From positions 1 through 64,000 of the forward strand of contig NZ_JAGGOK010000009.1 of the NCBI RefSeq assembly GCF_018614615.1: a DNA stretch of 64,000 nt, written 5' to 3'. Every line of letters begins with the position of its first letter. Position 1 is the first letter of the stretch. This document shows, in pieces, positions 63,875 through 64,000 of the stretch. A program made the translations under genes and the position numbers. The notes under the pieces are model-generated. The model was not told the origin of the DNA, did no database searches, and worked only from the letters and a program-made list of their open reading frames with translations. This DNA comes from Streptomyces sp. ISL-100 (GTDB taxonomy: Bacteria > Actinomycetota > Actinomycetes > Streptomycetales > Streptomycetaceae).

Positions 63875-64000
63875 ATGTACATGCTTCATGTTGTAGCGAG
63901 CTGCACCGGGGGGCAGGCGATTGCCGACCCAGATGTGCTGGTGGCGGCATTCCGACAGGCCGACGAGGAGCGGGGCAGGCTGGAGCATGTCCGCGTTCAT
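63875..64000 (+). CDS. Partial gene running off the window
   Basis: ATG 63875, preceded by AAGGTG, opens a frame of 42 codons to the edge (MYMLHVVASCTGGQAIADPD...). No motif is recognisable yet. Divergent from the HTH regulator. Confidence 0.5.
   Translation, partial: MYMLHVVASCTGGQAIADPDVLVAAFRQADEERGRLEHVRVH

Noticed and set aside
1..64000. CRISPR array or tandem short repeats
   Set aside because: No regularly spaced direct repeats were seen; the only DNA-level repeat noted within a gene is in the TPR-encoding segment at 59.2-59.5 kb.

Overview
The window is high-GC actinomycete DNA, most likely from a Streptomyces or close relative. Evidence: codon third positions are strongly G/C, secreted proteins are abundant, rare TTA codons occur in a few accessory genes, a sugar ABC importer has no dedicated ATPase, and IS3, IS30, ISL3 and IS5-type fragments are plentiful. 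The density of IS elements and broken genes suggests an accessory region such as a chromosome arm or a large plasmid (inference).

Layout. (1) 0.1-4.5 kb: a MerR-type metal sensor is divergent from a cyclodipeptide synthase (CDPS), followed by a Cu(+)-type P1B ATPase and a DUF2182 membrane protein. A perfect MerR-type operator sits exactly over the CDPS promoter. This metal-linked CDPS is the most unusual system in the window. (2) 4.5-6.1 kb: nested IS30/IS3 wreckage and a truncated winged-helix gene. (3) 6.2-29.1 kb: a large carbohydrate catabolic island holding a LacI regulator, PfkB kinase, GH38 alpha-mannosidase, AraC regulator, PhyH-type dioxygenase, aldose epimerase, class I aldolase, Gfo/Idh/MocA dehydrogenase, secreted beta-helix protein, ABC importer, GH2 beta-mannosidase-like enzyme, mannose-6-phosphate isomerase (frameshifted) and a two-subunit glycolate-oxidase-like enzyme. 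Five identical copies of the palindrome GACAACGTTGTC lie in front of its transcription units and mark one regulon.

(4) 29.2-38.2 kb: an IS3 copy; a remarkable fusion of a CrtC/AttH-like lipocalin domain to a polyprenyl diphosphate synthase; a gene broken by an ISL3 element; an SDR reductase; and a dicarboxylate symporter cut by another IS3. (5) 38.8-43.6 kb: a run of secreted proteins (S8 protease, M14 carboxypeptidase, lipase, small exported proteins). (6) 43.7-49.8 kb: a beheaded histidine kinase, a hotdog thioesterase, an amidohydrolase split by an intact IS3, an AidB-like acyl-CoA dehydrogenase and its TetR regulator. (7) 50.4-54.2 kb: an XRE-TPR regulator divergent from a large secreted subtilase. 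(8) 54.4-64 kb: a lipoprotein gene, several pseudogenes, an HTH-NB-ARC-TPR (STAND) protein with two TTA codons, a flavin-dependent monooxygenase, small ORFs, IS5/IS30/group-II-intron-like remnants, and a HTH regulator interrupted by an in-frame TGA. A new gene begins at the right edge.

All functional statements rest on motif recognition by eye; no database or structure search was run.
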